From assembly GCA_963932955.1 (NCBI GenBank), contig CAWVRK010000001.1:124001-188000 (forward strand): a DNA stretch of 64,000 bases, read 5' to 3'. The translations under genes and the position numbers were made by a program. The notes under the pieces are model-generated. The model did not search any database. It was not told the DNA's origin and saw nothing but the letters and a program-made list of their open reading frames with translations. The first letter of the stretch is position 1. Each line of letters opens with the position of its first letter. Origin of the DNA: Flavicella sp963932955. GTDB lineage: Bacteria; Bacteroidota; Bacteroidia; Flavobacteriales; Flavobacteriaceae. This document shows, one piece after another, positions 1 through 8,452 of the stretch.

Positions 1-830
1 AGGTCAGTCGCCAAAACCAAGTAGGCTTCGTTTGGGTTTTTCATAAAAGCAGAACAGATGGCTCCAAAAGGTCCTAAACCCACAAAAGTATCTGAAAGGG
101 TATTGATTCCTTCCATCCCTTTTTGCTCAGGTCTCACTGACAAATAAGTTGGCAAATCCTGTGCTTTCAAAAGCTGCATTGCCACTTCTCTTTGGGCTGC
201 GCCGTGGTAATCCAACAAAGATTTATCGGTGCCCATACGTCGGCTCTTTCCCCCTGCGAGCACAAGTCCATTGAGGACTGGAGTTTCTTTTTGAACAATT
301 TCGCGAATGTGTTCGGAAATGGAACTTACATCCTCCAAGTCGTATACGGGGAGTGCTTTGTAGGCAGGGTACGCCTCTAGCAAACAATCAAAGACGGTTG
401 CATTTTGACGGGTTTTTACAAAAAACTGTACGGATTGCAATTGGTCTATCCGTTTTTTGATGGAGTTCTCTTTTTCCGGATCCAACAGAACCACTTGTCG
501 ATTGGCGGGATAGTGATTCCCATTGACACAAACCAAGTCGAAGGAAGACAGCCGAATTCGGTCATTAAAGGTGTTTTTATCAATGACTGACAAAACAACT
601 GCTTTGCCTGAATTGTGGTAGGTATAAACTGCTAGTTTTGGCGGCAGCTCTTCTTTTGCATGAGAAGCATCTATATAGGCTATTTTTGATGCTGCTGACA
701 GCCGATGGCTGATCTCTTGGACCAAATCGTGAATCAAACTGCACTTTACACCAACAAAGGCAAGCTCGTTAGGAGCAAAAACCCCACTTTTCCGCAAAGT
801 CAATTTGGCGTGTTTTCGATGTGTTTTCAT
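1..830 (-). CDS. mobA: Molybdenum cofactor guanylyltransferase with N-terminal MobB-like domain, partial (3' end cut)
   Basis: The ATG is at 830 and the frame stays open to the window edge, giving 276 codons, so the C-terminus is missing. Residues 191-206 read LAGGKSRRMGTDKSLL, the nucleotide-binding signature of MobA, which attaches GMP from GTP to molybdopterin. A domain of about 185 residues precedes it. Its layout resembles MobB (FVGVKCSLIHDL at 25-36, FDLVCVNG at 97-104), but the Walker A loop GxxxxGKT is missing, so it should not bind GTP in the usual way. It is the last visible gene of the Moco operon, 92 bases after moaC. The MobA call is firm; the MobB-like reading of the N-terminus is my inference. 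Confidence 0.85.
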   Translation of the reverse strand, partial: MKTHRKHAKLTLRKSGVFAPNELAFVGVKCSLIHDLVQEISHRLSAASKIAYIDASHAKEELPPKLAVYTYHNSGKAVVLSVIDKNTFNDRIRLSSFDLVCVNGNHYPANRQVVLLDPEKENSIKKRIDQLQSVQFFVKTRQNATVFDCLLEAYPAYKALPVYDLEDVSSISEHIREIVQKETPVLNGLVLAGGKSRRMGTDKSLLDYHGAAQREVAMQLLKAQDLPTYLSVRPEQKGMEGINTLSDTFVGLGPFGAICSAFMKNPNEAYLVLATD

Positions 831-922
831 ATTGAATCGTTTTAAATAGTAGCTGAGGGCACGTATAAAAATTTGTTTTTCGGCTTGGGAATTGTGGTTG
901 CCATGTTCGGAATCAAGTGTTC

Positions 923-1399
923 TTATTTCGAGGTCTTGATATCAGATTTCCCTCCAGTTTTTTCAAGCAATTTGACCTCTTTAATCGTCATTTTTTGAGA
1001 CATGGATTTACACATGTCGTAGACAGTCAAGGCTGCCACAGTAGCTCCGGTCAAAGCTTCCATTTCCACGCCTGTTTTTCCTTCTATTTTTACGGTGCAA
1101 AAAATCTCGATGTGTGCCGAGTCTTTGACAGCGATTGTCAAGTCTACCCCGTCAATCATCAAAGGGTGGCACATGGGAATCAATTCCGCTGTTTTTTTGA
1201 CCGCTTGTATTCCTGCGATGATTGCGGTTTGAAATACAGGTCCTTTCTTGGTTTTGAATGCGTTGTCTGTAAGCAGTGAGATGATTTCCTCCCCAGCCTG
1301 CATCACTGCTGTTGCCGTGGCTTGACGTTTTGTTGTTTTTTTACCACCCACATCTACCATTTTGGGTTGGTTGTTTTTGTCAATATGTGAAAACTCCAT
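923..1399 (-). CDS. moaC: Cyclic pyranopterin monophosphate synthase MoaC
   Basis: This 158-residue protein matches the usual MoaC length. It converts the MoaA product (3',8-cyclo-GTP) into cyclic pyranopterin monophosphate, the second step of molybdenum cofactor synthesis in the cytoplasm. Visible family motifs are MCHPL at residues 76-80, EMEALTG at 112-118 and YDMCK at 127-131, which carry the substrate-binding and catalytic residues of the family. The start is an ATG at 1399. It lies 55 bases after moeA and 92 bases before mobA on the same strand, within the Moco operon. Confidence 0.97.
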   Translation of the reverse strand: MEFSHIDKNNQPKMVDVGGKKTTKRQATATAVMQAGEEIISLLTDNAFKTKKGPVFQTAIIAGIQAVKKTAELIPMCHPLMIDGVDLTIAVKDSAHIEIFCTVKIEGKTGVEMEALTGATVAALTVYDMCKSMSQKMTIKEVKLLEKTGGKSDIKTSK

Positions 1400-1454
1400 G
1401 TTGCTGAAATTGTGTTTTTAATAAAAAATCATCTCTAAATTCCACTCGTTATTT

Positions 1455-2705
1455 TTAAAAGTTCCGATACCTCAGGACTGGATACACTTCTCCTTTTTGA
1501 AATGTATTACGGTCTGCCGGCAGCTCGATAAAAGCATCTGCTATGACCAAATTTGCCAAATCTCCTGAACCGTTTCCCGGCAAAGGCATGGCGATGCATT
1601 TTCCGTTTTGACTTGTAAGGGTGACCTGTAAAAAATAAGTCATTTGGGGCTGAAAATTTATTTCCGCTCCTAACTCAGCTGTTTCGTTTTGCAAATTCAG
1701 GCCCGTGGATTTTCGAATCCAAGGATAAAAATACTTCAAACAATTGACATAGGCAGAAATGGGATTTCCTGGAAAGGCAAAAATGGTGGTCTTTTTTTGT
1801 GTATTCTTTTCACTTAAAGAATTGAATTGCCCAAACCAAAAAGGTTTTCCAGGCCGTTGTTTTACCTTGTGAAATGATTTTTTTACGCCAAGCTCCTCTA
1901 ATACTTCGGGAAGAAAATCAAACTTCCCCTTGCTCACAGCACCGCTAAAAAGCAGGACGTCGTAGCTGTTCAAAAATTGTTCGATGTTGATTTTTAAACG
2001 GTCTTTGTCGTCTGGAAGATGTGCTGTATCTGCAGATATGTGCCTATTCTTCAATAGGGAAACCAAACTGTGTACATTGCTTTTTCGTATCTGGTGTTCC
2101 AAAGGGGTTTCTGAAACCTCTACCAATTCGTCTCCTGTAGAGATGACCATTACTTTGGGTTGCTTGGCGACCACCACATGTGTCTTGCCAACAGTTGCCA
2201 TCACCCCAATTTCAGCAGCTGTGATTTGTTTGTTTGTTGAGATCAACAAATCTCCTTGTTTTTTATCGCTGCCTTTTTGGTGTATGTTTTGATAAAAACG
2301 AACCTGATCTACTTTGATTTGTGCAACGCCGTTTTTGATCTCGATCTGCTCATAAGGAATCACGATATCTGTATGCTGAGGTAAGACAGCTCCCGTCATC
2401 ACCTCCAAGCAGTTTTGAATGTTTACAAGTGTTTTTTGTGGGCTTCCCGCTGCTTGAACTCCTTCGATTGTAAAGCTTCTCAAACCCGAGTCAAAAGCAG
2501 CTAGCTGGAGTGCAATTCCATCCATACAAACCCGATTGAAAGGGGGAAAATCTCTGTCTGCAAAGAGGGCTTCTTTTAAAACCCTTCCCGGTGAATGCTC
2601 AAAAGAAATGGTTTCTGTACCAAAATCCTGTTGGCACTGTAAAATTGTCTGAAGGGCCTTTTCAACTGAAATCATTGGGGGGCTAGAAGCTTCTTTTTTT
2701 TGCAT
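1455..2705 (-). CDS. moeA: Molybdopterin molybdotransferase MoeA
   Basis: 416 residues, the normal MoeA size. MoeA inserts molybdate into adenylated molybdopterin. The N-terminal MoeA domain contains PFNRVCMDGIAL, close to the conserved D-R-S-x-M-D-G segment. The central MoCF-binding domain has VMVISTGDELVEV, followed by the GAVSKGKFDF segment and the conserved PGNPISAYV. A C-terminal beta domain completes the protein. The ATG at 2705 lies four bases after the stop of the upstream membrane-protein gene, so the two are surely co-transcribed. The N-terminus carries KPxR-type changes relative to other MoeA proteins, but no catalytic loss is evident. Confidence 0.95.
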   Translation of the reverse strand: MQKKEASSPPMISVEKALQTILQCQQDFGTETISFEHSPGRVLKEALFADRDFPPFNRVCMDGIALQLAAFDSGLRSFTIEGVQAAGSPQKTLVNIQNCLEVMTGAVLPQHTDIVIPYEQIEIKNGVAQIKVDQVRFYQNIHQKGSDKKQGDLLISTNKQITAAEIGVMATVGKTHVVVAKQPKVMVISTGDELVEVSETPLEHQIRKSNVHSLVSLLKNRHISADTAHLPDDKDRLKINIEQFLNSYDVLLFSGAVSKGKFDFLPEVLEELGVKKSFHKVKQRPGKPFWFGQFNSLSEKNTQKKTTIFAFPGNPISAYVNCLKYFYPWIRKSTGLNLQNETAELGAEINFQPQMTYFLQVTLTSQNGKCIAMPLPGNGSGDLANLVIADAFIELPADRNTFQKGEVYPVLRYRNF

Positions 2706-2709
2706 TGAA

Positions 2710-3192
2710 TTATTTTTTACGAGGGCTCACGATTATTTTTAAAACAGACAAACCGTATGCCATCAAAAGGGTTTGGTACATCACCCAAAAGGCGACGCTT
2801 CTAAAGGTCAATTGAAACGCCACTTTGTTCGCTGCAAAAAATACGGCATCAATATCTCCTTGGGTGGTTTTCCAAAGCTCAAATCCTCCTTTAAAAATCA
2901 ACAAGACAACTCCGGAATTTAGTAGTCCCAACACTAATTTTTGCAACAAGGTCCACCCTTCACTAAAACAAAAACGAAGGTACAGGAGGTTGGCGTATGA
3001 AAAGACAAACAAGATTGGAAACAAGACAGGTATGGGGAGGCGCAAAGTTTCATTTCCCAACTTGACAACCAGCTCCTTGCCCAAGTCAAAATCACAAATC
3101 ACCAACAAGAATACCAGCGTCCCTAAAAACAAGAGGATGTTTTTTTGGTTTCCCTTTTTGATTCGAAGCGTTTCTTTTTTAAATAGTTTCAT
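2710..3192 (-). CDS. Unknown four-helix membrane protein inside the Moco operon
   Basis: I do not recognise this protein. From the ATG at 3192 it is about 160 residues. A TTG at 3219, directly behind the moaA stop, would add nine residues and is the alternative start. A basic N-terminus (KLFKKETLRIKKGNQK) is followed by four hydrophobic stretches of 18-21 residues, with a short soluble part around SEGW and ELWKTTQGD. It is sandwiched between moaA and moeA with gaps of 4 to 30 bases, so it is expressed with the Moco genes. No cysteine-rich, ABC or molybdate-binding motif is visible, so any link to molybdenum rests on position alone. Confidence 0.75.
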   Translation of the reverse strand: MKLFKKETLRIKKGNQKNILLFLGTLVFLLVICDFDLGKELVVKLGNETLRLPIPVLFPILFVFSYANLLYLRFCFSEGWTLLQKLVLGLLNSGVVLLIFKGGFELWKTTQGDIDAVFFAANKVAFQLTFRSVAFWVMYQTLLMAYGLSVLKIIVSPRKK

Positions 3193-3219
3193 AAAGATTA
3201 TGGTGTCTTTTAACTTCAA

Positions 3220-4215
3220 TCAACCTCCAATGCTAGACATGCTTTCAGAGACTTTTTTGTTTTTGGTACGACTGGCCTCAGCTACAAAGCCGTTTTGGGG
3301 TTTTTGAGCGACAAGATCGATAAATAATTGTTTGAGCTCCTCATTGGTCGCTCCTTTTCTCAAAAAATCGCGGATGCTAAAAACGCCTTCGTCAAAAAGG
3401 CAGTTTTTCAACATTCCTGTCGATGTGATTCGAATTCGGTTGCAATCGTTGCAAATCGTTCGGGTATAGGCAGGGATGATGCCGACAGTTCCCTTGGCTC
3501 CTTCCACTTTGAAATTACGCGATGTGGAAGAGGTTTCCAAAGGCAGTGTTTGAAGAGTGGGTTCACCCACTCGAATTTCTTCTAAGATGCGTTTGTAGTC
3601 CCATACTTCTGCTGTTTCCCGAACTCCCACGCCATTGAAAGGCATCTCTTCTATAAAACGTACATCCATTTCTTTATATTTTGTCAAAGCGACAAAATCA
3701 GCAATTTCGTCCGTATTGACTCCAGACTGAATGACCACATTCAATTTGAGTTTTAATTTGCTTTTCGCCAACAGCTCGTAGGTTTTCCATACTTGATCAA
3801 ACACATCACGTCGTGTAATTTTAGCAAATTTTTCAGGTTGTAAACTGTCGATGCTCAAATTGACTGTTTTTACTTTCAATCTTTCCAAATCGGAAATATG
3901 GGCTGCAATGAGTGCGCCATTGGTGGTGATATTGATTGCGTCCAAAAGGTCGTTGAAAGAGAGCATTTTCAAAAAATCAATCAAATTTTTACGGACAAAG
4001 GGCTCTCCTCCCGTAAGACGAACTTTGCGGACACCCAATTCGGTAAGTACACGGGTTATGCGATACATTTCTTTAAAGGTCAGCAATTCTTTTCGTTCTA
4101 CGATCAAGGCGCCTTCTGCAGGCATGCAATAGGTACAACGCAAGTTACATCGATCTGTAACTGCCAGCCTTACATAAGTAATTTGTCTGCCAAAAGCGTC
4201 TCGCAACTGTTGCAT
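3220..4215 (-). CDS. moaA: GTP 3',8-cyclase MoaA
   Basis: Radical SAM enzyme that converts GTP into 3',8-cyclo-7,8-dihydro-GTP, the first step of Moco synthesis. With the ATG at 4215 it has 331 residues. The first cluster motif is C23-x3-C27-x2-C30 (TDRCNLRCTYC), at the position expected for the family. The C-terminal cluster ligands are in CNDCNRIRITSTGMLKNC, and the protein ends in the conserved GG tail (SSIGG) needed in MoaA. An in-frame TTG at 4251 would add 12 residues that do not fit the family start, so I prefer the ATG. It is the first gene of the minus-strand Moco operon. Confidence 0.96.
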   Translation of the reverse strand: MQQLRDAFGRQITYVRLAVTDRCNLRCTYCMPAEGALIVERKELLTFKEMYRITRVLTELGVRKVRLTGGEPFVRKNLIDFLKMLSFNDLLDAINITTNGALIAAHISDLERLKVKTVNLSIDSLQPEKFAKITRRDVFDQVWKTYELLAKSKLKLKLNVVIQSGVNTDEIADFVALTKYKEMDVRFIEEMPFNGVGVRETAEVWDYKRILEEIRVGEPTLQTLPLETSSTSRNFKVEGAKGTVGIIPAYTRTICNDCNRIRITSTGMLKNCLFDEGVFSIRDFLRKGATNEELKQLFIDLVAQKPQNGFVAEASRTKNKKVSESMSSIGG

Positions 4216-4333
4216 TTTTAGATGTTTGAATTCGAAGTAAAGTTCTGACAAAAAGACCTAACAAAAAAATATCTAAACAGATAAAAATAGTCAAATTAGA
4301 AGCCATCCAAACCTCTTTACCCAACAGCTCAAT

Positions 4334-5578
4334 TCATTTGAGTACTGAATCCATATAAGCGAGAATTTTTTGAGAAGCTCCTTTGCTTGCGTTCACGTAG
4401 TGGAAAGCTTTTTCGCCTTTTTCTCTGCGCAAATCAGCATCGTTTTTAAAATTCAGCAATACTTTTGAAAAATATTCGGAAGTGCGAACGGTTGTACAGG
4501 CGTCTTGGGAAATCAAATCAGCGGCTTCTTTGAATTTTACAAAATTGGGGCCGATGACAACAGGAATTCCAAAAACGGAAGGCTCCAAGATATTGTGCAC
4601 CCCACTCTTGGTAAAGCCCCCACCCACATAAGCAACATCAGCAACGCTGTAAATTTTCGTTAAAATGCCGACCGTATCAATGATAAAAACTTGGTAATCC
4701 TTTAAGGACTGCCCTTCTTTTTCTGAATAAAGAACTGTTTTTTTGGAGATTGAAGCTTTGAGAGCCAAGATGTTTTCTGCTTTGATATTGTGTGGTGCAA
4801 TAATGAATTTCTCTTGGGATGTGGCGGTGTAGTTGATATAGTCCACCAACAAATCTTCGTCTTCTTTCCAGGTACTACCTGCTACGAGCGTATAGCACCC
4901 CTCTTTAAAGGATGTGATATAGGGCAAAGAATTGTCTTGATTCAGAATGTCATAAACACGGTCAAAACGGGTGTCACCACTTTGGGTTACATTAGTGAAT
5001 CCAATGCTACGCAGCAGCTGAAGGGAGTTTGAGTCTTGTACAAAAAAATGAGTAAATGACTGGAGCAAGTTTCGCATCCCTTTCCCAAAACGCTTGAAAA
5101 AATAGTGCTCTTTTCTAAAAATCCCCGAAACCAATAGGGTGGTTGTTTTTCTCTTTTTCAGTGCCAACAACATGTTGGGCCAAAATTCGTATTTGACAAA
5201 TACCGCCAGTGTTGGATGTACCACATCTAAGAACCTTCGCACATTGGCCTGGGTGTCGAGCGGCAAGTAACATACTACATCTGCATGCGGATAGTCTTTC
5301 CGAACTTCGTAACCAGAAGGAGAGAAAAAGGTCAAGACCAATTTGTAGGTGGGGTGGTCTTTTCGAACAGCCTCTATCAAGGGCCTTCCTTGTTCGAATT
5401 CTCCCAAAGAAGCACAGTGGAACCAAACGACGTGATCTTTTGGATCAAGAGCTTGTTGCAAGTCCGCAAACACGTTTGCTCGCCCTGCTACAAAAAGACC
5501 TGTCTTTTTATGAAAAGGCGCAGCAATTTTCAAAATAATTTGCGACACAAAGAGAAGAAAATTGTAGATAAAAAGCAT
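4334..5578 (-). CDS. waaA: 3-deoxy-D-manno-octulosonic acid (Kdo) transferase
   Basis: 414 residues, typical for WaaA/KdtA (family GT30). It transfers Kdo from CMP-Kdo to lipid IVA at the inner leaflet of the inner membrane. A hydrophobic N-terminal anchor (about residues 1-20) is followed by FHCASLGEFEQGRPL, carrying the conserved S-x-G-E segment of the acceptor site. Further motifs are VKYEFWPN, VSGIF and, in the C-terminal Rossmann-like domain, GGGFTKSGVHNILEP, which binds the nucleotide sugar. It stands alone between the Moco operon and the ribosomal protein operon, all on the minus strand. Confidence 0.95.
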   Translation of the reverse strand: MLFIYNFLLFVSQIILKIAAPFHKKTGLFVAGRANVFADLQQALDPKDHVVWFHCASLGEFEQGRPLIEAVRKDHPTYKLVLTFFSPSGYEVRKDYPHADVVCYLPLDTQANVRRFLDVVHPTLAVFVKYEFWPNMLLALKKRKTTTLLVSGIFRKEHYFFKRFGKGMRNLLQSFTHFFVQDSNSLQLLRSIGFTNVTQSGDTRFDRVYDILNQDNSLPYITSFKEGCYTLVAGSTWKEDEDLLVDYINYTATSQEKFIIAPHNIKAENILALKASISKKTVLYSEKEGQSLKDYQVFIIDTVGILTKIYSVADVAYVGGGFTKSGVHNILEPSVFGIPVVIGPNFVKFKEAADLISQDACTTVRTSEYFSKVLLNFKNDADLRREKGEKAFHYVNASKGASQKILAYMDSVLK

Positions 5579-5653
5579 GTTGTAAATGTACTAAAAAGGA
5601 ACGGAAGGGAATTGAGTTTTGCCTGAGGAAGCGACTTGCTTAGCAAAAAACTA

Positions 5654-5690
5654 AAAACAAGAAAACTCCCAACCGAAGGCTGGGAGTTTT
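5654..5690 (-). terminator. Terminator of the rplU-rpmA operon
   Basis: AAAACTCCCA at 5662-5671 pairs with TGGGAGTTTT at 5681-5690, and on the minus strand the loop contains a CCTTCGG tetraloop. On that strand the stem is followed by TTTTCTTGTTTTTAG. It lies about 23 bases after the rpmA stop. Confidence 0.85.
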
Positions 5691-5712
5691 GCATGATGTA
5701 AAAGCGATCTAT

Positions 5713-5973
5713 TTAAGCCTCAACTGCTTCTATCGAAACATAAGACTTGTTGTCTCTTTTCTTAGTAAACTTTACAATTCCATCTACTTTTGCATGCAAG
5801 GTGTGGTCTTTACCCATGTATACATTTTCTCCTGGATTGTGTTTCGTTCCTCTTTGACGAATGATGATGTTCCCTGCAATCGCAGCTTGACCACCGAAAA
5901 TTTTTACTCCTAGTCGTTTCGATTCTGATTCTCTACCATTCTTCGAACTACCGACACCTTTTTTATGAGCCAT
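5713..5973 (-). CDS. rpmA: Ribosomal protein bL27
   Basis: 86 residues, the standard length. The protein starts MAHKKGVGSSKNGRES, the mobile N-terminal tail that reaches the peptidyl transferase centre, with no cleavable extension of the Firmicutes type. The conserved QRGTKHNPGENV core follows. It is the second gene of the rplU-rpmA pair, 40 bases after rplU, and ends just before a strong terminator. Confidence 0.98.
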   Translation of the reverse strand: MAHKKGVGSSKNGRESESKRLGVKIFGGQAAIAGNIIIRQRGTKHNPGENVYMGKDHTLHAKVDGIVKFTKKRDNKSYVSIEAVEA

Positions 5974-6013
5974 AATGTATGGATTTTAGCTACCTGTTAA
6001 ACAGGTAGGATGA

Positions 6014-6565
6014 TTAGTTTTTATCTTCCTTTTTAGGAGCTGCTTTTTTAGCAGGCGCTTTTTTTGCAGCGGCTTCTTTTTTGGGAGCAGCGGCTTTTTT
6101 TGGTGCAGCTTTCTTAGCAGCAGCTTTCTTAGGAGCCGATTTTGCTTCAGTTTCCTTTTTTGGAGCTGCTTTCTTGGCAGCGGCTTTTTTTGGTGCAGCA
6201 GCTTCTTCAGCAACAGCAGCCTCTTTTTTAGGAGCCGCTTTTTTCTTAGCACCACCTATAGCGATTCCATCAATTTGGATTTCAGTCAAAAATTGACGGT
6301 GACCATTCTTTTTCTTGTATCCTTTTCTTCGCTTCTTTTTGAAAACGATTACTTTGTCACCTTTGAGGTGCTCTAATACTTTGGCCGTTACTTTGGCTCC
6401 TTCTATAGCTGGGGCGCCTAAGGTTACTTTCTCACCATCGCTTACTAAAAGAACATTGTCAAAAGAGACTTTTGATCCTTCTTTGTCTTGCAAACGGTGT
6501 ACGTAAACCTTTTGGTCTTTTGCAACTTTAAACTGCTGCCCTGCTATCTCTACAATTGCGTACAT
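6014..6565 (-). CDS. rplU: Ribosomal protein bL21 with a long Lys/Ala-rich C-terminal tail
   Basis: Residues 1-105 are an ordinary bL21 (MYAIVEIAGQQFKV at the start, FKKKRRKGYKKKNGHRQ in the rRNA-binding region). The family is normally a little over 100 residues, but this protein has 183. Residues 106-183 form a low-complexity tail of repeated KKAAPKK and AAAKKA units with an acidic patch (EAAVAEEAAA near 115-124). The tail resembles histone H1 or bacterial H1-like C-termini and should be unstructured and strongly basic. Translation of the other frames also looks repetitive, as expected from the repeat. The promoter at 6604-6634 and terminator after rpmA define the operon. Confidence 0.97.
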   Translation of the reverse strand: MYAIVEIAGQQFKVAKDQKVYVHRLQDKEGSKVSFDNVLLVSDGEKVTLGAPAIEGAKVTAKVLEHLKGDKVIVFKKKRRKGYKKKNGHRQFLTEIQIDGIAIGGAKKKAAPKKEAAVAEEAAAPKKAAAKKAAPKKETEAKSAPKKAAAKKAAPKKAAAPKKEAAAKKAPAKKAAPKKEDKN

Positions 6566-6603
6566 ATGTTTGATATTTAATTTTGTTTTGTTTAAAACGA
6601 GTG

Positions 6604-6634
6604 CAAATATACTTCTTTTTCATAAATAAACAAG
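6604..6634 (-). promoter_or_regulatory. Bacteroidota-type promoter of rplU-rpmA
   Basis: On the minus strand the -7 element TATATTTG (6604-6611) is separated by exactly 19 bases from CTTG (6631-6634), a near match to the -33 TTTG. The transcript would start roughly 30 bases before the rplU ATG. Confidence 0.8.
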
Positions 6635-6724
6635 CCCTGTAAAGGCATTATTTTTTCTCAAATTTTATGTGTTTCTTTACTTTATAAAAACACAGGACAC
6701 TATTTCTATTTAAAGGGGCAGTTC

Positions 6725-7414
6725 ATGAAACGTATTTACTTTCTTTTCTTCTTGATTTTTACGCTCTGTGCCTTTCAAAATTTGCTAGGGCAAAACACAA
6801 AAAATACTTCCTTAAAAGAGGTCGTCGACCATTACTTTGAAGCCATTGGAGGCAGGGAGAAAGCAGTGCAAATAAAAACCTTTTACACGATTTCAAAAGG
6901 CACCTTCGGAAAAAAAGAAATACTTCTTGTCAAAAAAACTATGTTGCCACATTACCACTACTCTCGCATGAGTCTCGATGGCTACTTGATTTCAGAAAAC
7001 ATTTTTGACGGTAAAAAAGGCCGCATTATTCAACAAGATATCGAAGAAAATTTCGACGCAGCCCAAACCAGAAGACATCGAAAAAACAGAAGCATCTTTC
7101 CCGAATTTGACTATTTAAAAAATGCTTTTTACAAAGGAATCGAAAATGTGAATGGCAACAAAGCACATGTGCTTGAAGTGGAAAACACCAAGATCTATTA
7201 CGATATAGAAACAGGTTTAAAAGTAAAAGGAGTCAGCACCAAAAACAAACTTGGCCGTTCTTTTGAACAGGAATTGTTTTTTTCAAAATACACCGCTGTC
7301 AAAGGCCTGAAATTCCCCACAAGACTTCGCATCGTCGTTGGCGGTAAAGAAATGGAACTTCAAGTACAAACACTCTCTTTGAACAATGGCGTAAGCGCAG
7401 GAGATTTTCACTGA
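6725..7414 (+). CDS. Secreted LolA-like (outer-membrane lipoprotein-sorting-like) protein
   Basis: 229 residues. An N-terminal signal peptide (MKRIYFLFFLIFTLCAF, cleavage probably after LLGQ) is followed by VDHYFEAIGGREKAVQIKTF. This opening is characteristic of the Bacteroidota proteins annotated as outer membrane lipoprotein-sorting protein, which share the LolA/LolB half-barrel. The remainder alternates short beta strands, as that fold requires. No lipobox cysteine is present, so it is a soluble periplasmic protein. It stands alone, convergent with the EamA gene, and its cargo cannot be told from the sequence. Confidence 0.75.
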   Translation: MKRIYFLFFLIFTLCAFQNLLGQNTKNTSLKEVVDHYFEAIGGREKAVQIKTFYTISKGTFGKKEILLVKKTMLPHYHYSRMSLDGYLISENIFDGKKGRIIQQDIEENFDAAQTRRHRKNRSIFPEFDYLKNAFYKGIENVNGNKAHVLEVENTKIYYDIETGLKVKGVSTKNKLGRSFEQELFFSKYTAVKGLKFPTRLRIVVGGKEMELQVQTLSLNNGVSAGDFH

Positions 7415-7457
7415 TAACAACTTGCTCAAAGACAGCTGAACTATTAAAAAAATAGTC

Positions 7458-8360
7458 CTAAGCAACCGTTTTGGCGGATCTTAAAAGTTCTTTTTTTGGT
7501 TTTTTGTTGACCAAATACACCCCTGCAAAAATGATGACAACAGAAAACAATTGATGCAAGGTCAAACGCTCCCCATCCCACATGCCCCACGCGACAGCAA
7601 CTACCGTAATCAAATAAGTTACCGAGGAGGAAAATACTGGTGAGGAAATCTGTACCAACCTGTTGAACAGTACCTTGGCCATGGCGGTACCGACAATTGC
7701 CAACAGCGAGACATAAAAAAGAGATTCACTGGCTTCGGAAGTCCATACCAAGTCATTGAAAAAACCAGAAAAGACCAAAACCAACAAAGCCGGCAGCATC
7801 AAAACAGCAAAACAACCCACGGTGATACTCAGTGCATCGAGGTCTGAGAGCTTTGTCTTGATCATGTTCAAACTGTAGGCATAGCCAATTGATGAAAGAA
7901 AGATAAGCAAAGCATATTCGTAGTGTTGATGCGGGTTAGTTTCAGCGCTTTTCACTATCAAAAGTAGCGTTCCCACCAGACCCACAAAAACCCCAAAAAC
8001 TTGCCTTTTTGAAAAAGAAAAACCAAAAAAGAAAAAACCGATCAACATCGTAATCAGCGGAGTCAAAGAATTCAGTATGGCAGAAACTGAGCTATCGATT
8101 TGAGAAACAGCAAAAGCGAAAAAGAAGCCAGGAAAAAAAGTAGCTGTAAAAGCTACTAAAAAAAGGGGTTTCCAATGTTTTTTCTGAATGTGAACTATTT
8201 TTTTAGCTCCGACAAACATCAAAATACTACCGGCTATCAAAATCCGAAAAGCACCAATTTCAATTGGAGACAAGCCCAAAAGGGCTTTTTTCATCAAGAT
8301 AAAAGAACTTCCCCAAACAAGGGAGAGCAACAAGAGATAGGCCCATTTATTTTCTTTCAT
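7458..8360 (-). CDS. EamA/RhaT-family (DMT) transporter
   Basis: About 300 residues from the ATG at 8360 (MKENKWAYLLLLSLVWGSSF). Upstream in-frame codons to 8441 exist, but they lack a family-like sequence and overlap the divergent promoter region. The protein has ten hydrophobic helices arranged as two EamA repeats. The first opens with WGSSFILMKKALLGLSPIEIGAFRI and the last part has the family pattern FSSSVTYLITVVAVAWGMWDGE. Members of this family export or import metabolites, often amino acids, but the substrate cannot be read from the sequence. It is transcribed away from the metal-binding lipoprotein pair. Confidence 0.9.
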   Translation of the reverse strand: MKENKWAYLLLLSLVWGSSFILMKKALLGLSPIEIGAFRILIAGSILMFVGAKKIVHIQKKHWKPLFLVAFTATFFPGFFFAFAVSQIDSSVSAILNSLTPLITMLIGFFFFGFSFSKRQVFGVFVGLVGTLLLIVKSAETNPHQHYEYALLIFLSSIGYAYSLNMIKTKLSDLDALSITVGCFAVLMLPALLVLVFSGFFNDLVWTSEASESLFYVSLLAIVGTAMAKVLFNRLVQISSPVFSSSVTYLITVVAVAWGMWDGERLTLHQLFSVVIIFAGVYLVNKKPKKELLRSAKTVA

Positions 8361-8452
8361 GCTTTTCGTGTTAAAGTACCTACAAAAATGGAACAAGTTT
8401 TCGGATTGTAAGAAAAATCTACATAAATTTGCTCTATACAACTATAAAGCAT

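Noticed and set aside
4216..4251. TTG start at 4251 for moaA
   Set aside because: The extra 12 residues do not resemble MoaA N-termini and the ATG at 4215 places the first cluster cysteines at the normal position.
5986..6255. Frame encoding Lys/Leu-rich repeats on the minus strand near 6 kb
   Set aside because: A shifted reading of the bL21 C-terminal repeat; the bL21 frame explains the sequence.
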